DNA of 64,000 nucleotides from Sphingobium aromaticiconvertens (GTDB lineage: Bacteria; Pseudomonadota; Alphaproteobacteria; Sphingomonadales; Sphingomonadaceae). The position numbers were made by a program, and so were the translations under genes. Shown here in pieces: positions 60,077-64,000 of the stretch. Each line of letters opens with the position of its first letter. Within the stretch, counting starts at the first letter, position 1. The notes below the pieces were generated by a model, which saw only the letters and a program-made list of their open reading frames with translations, ran no database searches and was not told where the DNA came from. The stretch is taken from positions 1,483,501 through 1,547,500 of the forward strand of contig NZ_JBANRJ010000001.1 in assembly GCF_037154075.1 (NCBI RefSeq). Direction: 5' to 3'.

Positions 60077-62527
60077 ATGGGTGGTGAGGGCGGATTCCGG
60101 AAGGCATGCCTAGCAGCATTAGCGCTAGGCACCTCCCTAGCTTCTCCAGCAATGGCCGCTCCGCCGGATCCGGTGGAATACAACGCCGCGATCGAGCGTG
60201 CGCGTACTGGTGATCATGCGCCAGCGCTCGACATGCTGCGGGCGCGCGCATCCGCCGATCCCCAAGACGTTCGCGCAGCAAAGGACAGGGTCACTATTGC
60301 CAGCTGGGCAGGCCTGGATGCTGAAGTCATCAGCAGCTATCTGGCCCTTCCACAAGAGGCCCAGTCCGGCCTTGATATGATCGAGGCAGCCGCGCGTGCC
60401 TACCGCAACGAAAAGCAGTTTTCAGCGGCGCTCAGCCTGTTTCAAAAAGGCTTGCGAATCGCACCCGGACACCTGGCGTTTCTCATCGGCGAGACAATGG
60501 TCCTCGCGGATCTCTCCAAACCGGCTTCGATTGCCAAGGGCGAATTGCTCGTCCGCGATGTACCGCTCAATGCCGATGTCCATGCCGCACTAGGCTATGC
60601 TTACAGCCGGATTGGCCGTAACTTCGATGCCCTCAGGTCCTACAATCGGGCTCTGGAACTCGCCCCAGCCCGGGCCGATCTCCGCCGTGAACGCATTTTC
60701 GCCTATGGCAGGGTCGGTCTTGCTGCACCCGCTCTCGCGCTTTCCGATGCCGAGCCAGGTCTGCTCGATCCCGCGCAGCAACGGAAGGTTCAGGCTGCCG
60801 CGGCTGCCGAACTCGTGCGGCTTGCGCCCAGGCCTTCAAGAAATGAAAGTGAGCGCTTTCTTGTCGCCGACCGCGCCATCTCACGCCTGGATTCACTCAT
60901 TGCGCTTTGGCGGGAGCAGGGACAAGGCGCCGAAGAAAGCATTCAGCAGGCGCGGCTCGATCGTATCGTGGCCTACCATGCCCGGTTCCGCATGCAGGAC
61001 GCCAGCGCTGAATATCAGGCGCTGCGTGCAGAGGGTGTTACGGTTCCGCCCTATGTTCTTGCCGAAGTAGCGTCAGCCTATCTCTACCTGCGCAAGCCGG
61101 TGATCGCCCGCGATCTTTATCGTGACCTAATTGATGCTGGCGACCCTGATCTTACCCAGCGCGCCGAGATCGGTCTCTTCTATGCCTTGGTAGAGAATGA
61201 GGAAATAGAAGCGGCCCGCGCCCATATCGAAGCCGTCAATCAGGCGCGCCCAATATGGCATTACGAGAAGGGCCAGCCCGAAAAGTTACCCAACTCCGAT
61301 CGGCTCGAAAGCGAGATGGCGGCAGCCATGGCCGGACTGTTCGCAGACGATCTGCCGGAGGCCGAGCGGCGCTTTTCCAGCATGACCGATGCCGCGCCTG
61401 CCAATGTCGGTCTGCGCACCGGTCGCGCTTCGGTCTGGCGTGTGCGTGGTCTGCCGCGTACCGCGGAGGCCGACCTCAAAATAGCGGAAACCCAGGCGCC
61501 GCGAGCGCTTGATGTCGAGGTTGAGCAGGGCCTGACGGCGCTTGATCTCAATGAATGGCGTCAGGCTGAACTCCTCAGCCGGGATATGCTCACTCGCTTT
61601 CCTGAAAATCTGCGCGCCCGGCGCCTCGATCGTCTATGGCAGGTGCACAACAAGGCGGAATTTCAGCTACGTACGGAATATGGGTTCGGGGGCGGCAACC
61701 CCCTGACTGGCAACCGGGATCGCGGTATCGAAGCTGTCCTCTATTCGCCACCGCTTGACTACAACTGGCGCGTTTTTGCCGGTTCGGGTCATGCCTCGGG
61801 CCGTTTCGAGGAAGGGAAAGGCAAGCGCGACAAGGTTTTCGCGGGTGTTGAGTATCGCACCCGCAACCTCGTGCTTGAAGCCGAAGCCTCGGGCCATCGC
61901 TACGGACATGGTTCCAAGCCTGGCATGCGGCTCGCGGCGTCCGTCGATATCAACGATAATTGGCAGATCGGCGCGACGGGGGAGGTTCTTTCGAGTGATA
62001 CGCCGCTGCGCGCTCTGCATAATGGCATCAAGGCCGATGGCATCAGCGCTTTCCTTCGCTGGCGTGAGAATGAGCGGCGCGAGGTGCGCGGGAGCGCTCA
62101 GACATTGTGGTTCTCGGACGGAAACGACCGCGTTGCCGCGCTCGTCGAAGCAACCCAGCGTATCCATACACAGCCTCACTTTCGGGTCGACCTGGGCTTT
62201 GACCTGAGCTTTTCCGCCAACAGCCGCAGCAATGTACCCTATTTCAGCCCTTCGGCCGAAGCCGCCGCGATGCCGCATCTGACCCTCACTCACATAATTC
62301 ACCGTCGGTACGAAACGGTGTGGGACCATGCTCTGACGCTTGGCGCGGGTGGCTATTGGCAGAAGCAATACGGGACGGGCGCGATCCTTTCAGCGGATTA
62401 TCGCCATACCGTTCGTGCCAATGATGTGTTCGAGGCCTCCGCCGGAGTGGCGACGCTCTACCGTCCCTATGATGGCGACTACGAACCGGATCTGCGCGCT
62501 TCCGTCAATTTCACATTCCGCTTCTGA
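60077..62527 (+). CDS. pgaA: Poly-beta-1,6-N-acetylglucosamine export porin PgaA
   Basis: The outer-membrane protein exports the biofilm polysaccharide poly-N-acetylglucosamine. From the ATG at 60077 it has 816 residues, near the 807 of E. coli PgaA, with a signal peptide (LAALALGTSLASPAMA). The periplasmic half has TPR-like repeats (YRNEKQFSAALSLFQKGLRIAPGH, LGYAYSRIGRNFDALRSYNRALELAP). The C-terminal beta-barrel starts at about 560 (FQLRTEYGFGGGNPLTGNRDRG) and ends in LRASVNFTFRF. Starts at 59999 and 60026 are alternatives, but none has a strong ribosome site. It is followed by pgaB after 9 bp. Confidence 0.9.
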   Translation: MGGEGGFRKACLAALALGTSLASPAMAAPPDPVEYNAAIERARTGDHAPALDMLRARASADPQDVRAAKDRVTIASWAGLDAEVISSYLALPQEAQSGLDMIEAAARAYRNEKQFSAALSLFQKGLRIAPGHLAFLIGETMVLADLSKPASIAKGELLVRDVPLNADVHAALGYAYSRIGRNFDALRSYNRALELAPARADLRRERIFAYGRVGLAAPALALSDAEPGLLDPAQQRKVQAAAAAELVRLAPRPSRNESERFLVADRAISRLDSLIALWREQGQGAEESIQQARLDRIVAYHARFRMQDASAEYQALRAEGVTVPPYVLAEVASAYLYLRKPVIARDLYRDLIDAGDPDLTQRAEIGLFYALVENEEIEAARAHIEAVNQARPIWHYEKGQPEKLPNSDRLESEMAAAMAGLFADDLPEAERRFSSMTDAAPANVGLRTGRASVWRVRGLPRTAEADLKIAETQAPRALDVEVEQGLTALDLNEWRQAELLSRDMLTRFPENLRARRLDRLWQVHNKAEFQLRTEYGFGGGNPLTGNRDRGIEAVLYSPPLDYNWRVFAGSGHASGRFEEGKGKRDKVFAGVEYRTRNLVLEAEASGHRYGHGSKPGMRLAASVDINDNWQIGATGEVLSSDTPLRALHNGIKADGISAFLRWRENERREVRGSAQTLWFSDGNDRVAALVEATQRIHTQPHFRVDLGFDLSFSANSRSNVPYFSPSAEAAAMPHLTLTHIIHRRYETVWDHALTLGAGGYWQKQYGTGAILSADYRHTVRANDVFEASAGVATLYRPYDGDYEPDLRASVNFTFRF

Positions 62528-62536
62528 GGCACCGCC

Positions 62537-64000
62537 ATGCGCCACCTTTACACTATTCCCGCAACTATCATTGGCCTGTCTCTGGGCAACCCGGTTGCGG
62601 CAGCTCCACCTTTCGTGGCTCCCGCCGAGCGCCCTGTCGAACAGGCCGCGCAGCCCTGGCTCAAGAACAAGCTGGCGGCGATCTCATGGCACGATGTGTC
62701 GGACGATGCTCCGGATCAGGAGCGGGTCGCCGTCCGTACAAGCCGGTTGATCGAGCAACTCTCCTGGCTGCGCGAGAATGGCTATGTTCCTGTTTCTGTT
62801 GACGCCGTGATCGCCGCGCATCGAGGCGGTGCGTCTCTACCGGATCGGGCTGCTCTCCTGACTTTCGATGATGGCTATGCGAGCTTCTATAAGCGCGTCT
62901 ATCCGATCCTGAAGGCCTATGGTTGGCCGGCGGTGTTCGCGCCCGTCGGCAAATGGGTCAGCACCCCCGCAGGTCATGAAGTAGCCTTTGGTGACAAGAA
63001 TGCGCCCCGCGATCAGTTCGTCACCTGGGAGCAGGTACGGGAAATGGCCGCGTCGGGCCTGGTCGAGATCGCCTCACACACTCATGACATGCATCGCGGT
63101 GTTCTTGCAAACCCGCAGGGGAATAGTGAGCCTGCCGCAGCCACGCGCATTTATGATGCTCAAAGCGGGCGTTATGAAAGTGACGAGGCATATCGTGCGC
63201 GGATTGCCGACGATGCCCGAACAATTTCCGACGAGATCAAAGAAGCTACCGGCAAGCGCCCCCGTGTTTGGGTATGGCCCTATGGTGCCTATAGCGGCAC
63301 GGCTCTTTCGGTCATCGGCGAGCACGGCTTTGAATTGACGCTGTCTCTGAGCGACAACCTGATCCCAGTCGATCAGAGCAACACGCTGCCAAGATTGCTT
63401 CTCGCCAATGATCCCCGGACTGCGGACTTCGCGGCAGCAGTGGTCAATCTGGAGGAGCGCCAGAACCTCCGCGTTATCCATGTTGATCTCGATTATATTT
63501 ATGATCCCGATCCGGCACAGATGGATCGCAATCTGGGTCTCCTTGTTCAGCGCGTCGCCGACATGGGTGTAAATACGGTTTTCCTTCAGGCGTTTGCTGA
63601 CCCTGAGGGAGACGGGCTTATCCGGTCGCTCTATTTTCCCAACCGCTGGTTACCGATGCGTGCTGACCTGTTCAACCGGGTTGCCTGGCAGCTTCGCACC
63701 CGCGCAGCCGTAAATGTCTATGCCTGGATGCCGGTGCTGGGTTTCGACCTTGATCCGGCCCTTCCACGCGTGCTGCGCTGGAACGAGAAAACCGGCAAGA
63801 CCGAGGTGGACCCCGATCAATATCGCCGCCTTTCTCCCTTCGACCCAGAGGTTCGTCGGCAGATTGGTGAGATTTACGAGGATCTTTCAAAACAGGCGTC
63901 TTTCGATGGAATATTGTTCCATGATGACGCGCTACTTTCTGATTTTGAGGATGTCAGCCCTGCCGCCCTGAAGGCATACGCCCAAGCGGGGTTACCAGAA
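62537..64000 (+). CDS. pgaB: Poly-N-acetylglucosamine deacetylase PgaB, partial (runs off right edge)
   Basis: Residues 1-488 are present. After a signal peptide (MRHLYTIPATIIGLSLGNPVAA) comes the carbohydrate esterase 4 domain: WHDVSDD, LLTFDDGYASFY with the metal and base Asp pair, SHTHDMHRG with the two zinc His, and WVWPYGAYSG. The second, glycoside-hydrolase-like domain begins at about 310 (RVIHVDLDYIYDPDPAQMDRNLG), with FDGILFHDDALLSDFE near the edge. The enzyme partly deacetylates the polymer, which is needed for export through PgaA. Unlike E. coli PgaB, no lipobox cysteine is seen at the signal peptide. pgaC and pgaD would be expected beyond the window. Confidence 0.92.
   Translation, partial: MRHLYTIPATIIGLSLGNPVAAAPPFVAPAERPVEQAAQPWLKNKLAAISWHDVSDDAPDQERVAVRTSRLIEQLSWLRENGYVPVSVDAVIAAHRGGASLPDRAALLTFDDGYASFYKRVYPILKAYGWPAVFAPVGKWVSTPAGHEVAFGDKNAPRDQFVTWEQVREMAASGLVEIASHTHDMHRGVLANPQGNSEPAAATRIYDAQSGRYESDEAYRARIADDARTISDEIKEATGKRPRVWVWPYGAYSGTALSVIGEHGFELTLSLSDNLIPVDQSNTLPRLLLANDPRTADFAAAVVNLEERQNLRVIHVDLDYIYDPDPAQMDRNLGLLVQRVADMGVNTVFLQAFADPEGDGLIRSLYFPNRWLPMRADLFNRVAWQLRTRAAVNVYAWMPVLGFDLDPALPRVLRWNEKTGKTEVDPDQYRRLSPFDPEVRRQIGEIYEDLSKQASFDGILFHDDALLSDFEDVSPAALKAYAQAGLPE

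Noticed and set aside
1..64000. CRISPR arrays, tRNA or rRNA genes
   Set aside because: No regularly spaced repeats and no cloverleaf or rRNA-like sequence were noticed; the three AGCACGTG words at 4283-4308 are too short and too close for a CRISPR.

Overview
The window looks like an accessory, highly rearranged stretch of a sphingomonad genome or large plasmid (Sphingobium/Sphingomonas/Novosphingobium type). This rests on the high GC, the protein style of the TonB-dependent receptor and CoA-thioester enzymes, the LigD/Ku-era repair genes, and the mix of insertion sequences typical of that group. It is an inference from protein content, because no rRNA or marker gene is present.

Layout. 1-2.5 kb: two overlapping tyrosine recombinase genes reading left, sitting against an ardC-type antirestriction gene whose C-terminus is missing. 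3.9-5.5 kb: plasmid-type genes, with a RelB/DinJ-like antitoxin and, divergently, a proline-tailed protein overlapping a YafQ-like toxin. 5.48-12.09 kb: a Tn3-family mercury transposon (tnpR, merR, merT, merP, merA, tnpA) with 48-bp terminal inverted repeats found at both ends. 12.1-18.8 kb: an ISKra4-type transposase, a second serine recombinase, a pRiA4b ORF-3-like protein, a small membrane protein, an N-truncated Crp/Fnr regulator and two IS5-family elements with target duplications. 18.9-22.9 kb: a small DUF3606 gene and a tightly overlapping DNA repair operon (ligD split in two frames, exonuclease III, cupin, GFA-like protein). 23.1-25.0 kb: a truncated parD and a decayed integrase relic carrying a frameshifted IS5-type element.

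25.05-46.26 kb: a catabolic cluster for an unidentified, probably isoprenoid-, steroid- or aryl-alkanoate-like, acid. A TetR regulator and TonB receptor are followed by acyl-CoA dehydrogenase, SDR, thiolase, enoyl-CoA hydratases, [2Fe-2S] ferredoxin, thioesterase, flavin reductase, a second SDR, a DUF35-thiolase-fold fusion (probable retro-aldolase), cytochrome P450, acyl-CoA synthetase, a luciferase-type flavin monooxygenase, a conserved lipocalin/CrtC-like protein and a RibB-type riboflavin gene. Together they could import, oxidise (P450/ferredoxin; flavin monooxygenase/reductase), activate to a CoA ester and chain-shorten the substrate. An IS3 element has removed the 3' part of a phosphotransferase gene and the 5' part of an SMP-30 gene.

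46.2-51.7 kb: a 1.39-kb inverted duplication (two identical IS110-type elements plus the tail of the riboflavin gene) whose spacer is an IS256 element, itself interrupted by an IS1111-type element. 51.9-54.1 kb: an intact integrase of the same kind as the 23-kb relic, a relic segment and a third resolvase. The two related integrase loci lie in the same orientation and bracket the catabolic cluster, which suggests a mobile island.

54.1-64 kb: a UDG-family protein with a DUF488 protein, a lipoprotein operon, three small secreted proteins (two clearly related, a third possibly so), a response regulator, a receiver-domain remnant, and the start of a poly-N-acetylglucosamine (PGA) operon, pgaA and the first part of pgaB, which runs off the right edge.

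Several probable one-base frameshifts occur across the window, so indel errors in the assembly must be kept in mind beside true gene decay. No tRNA, rRNA or CRISPR array was seen.
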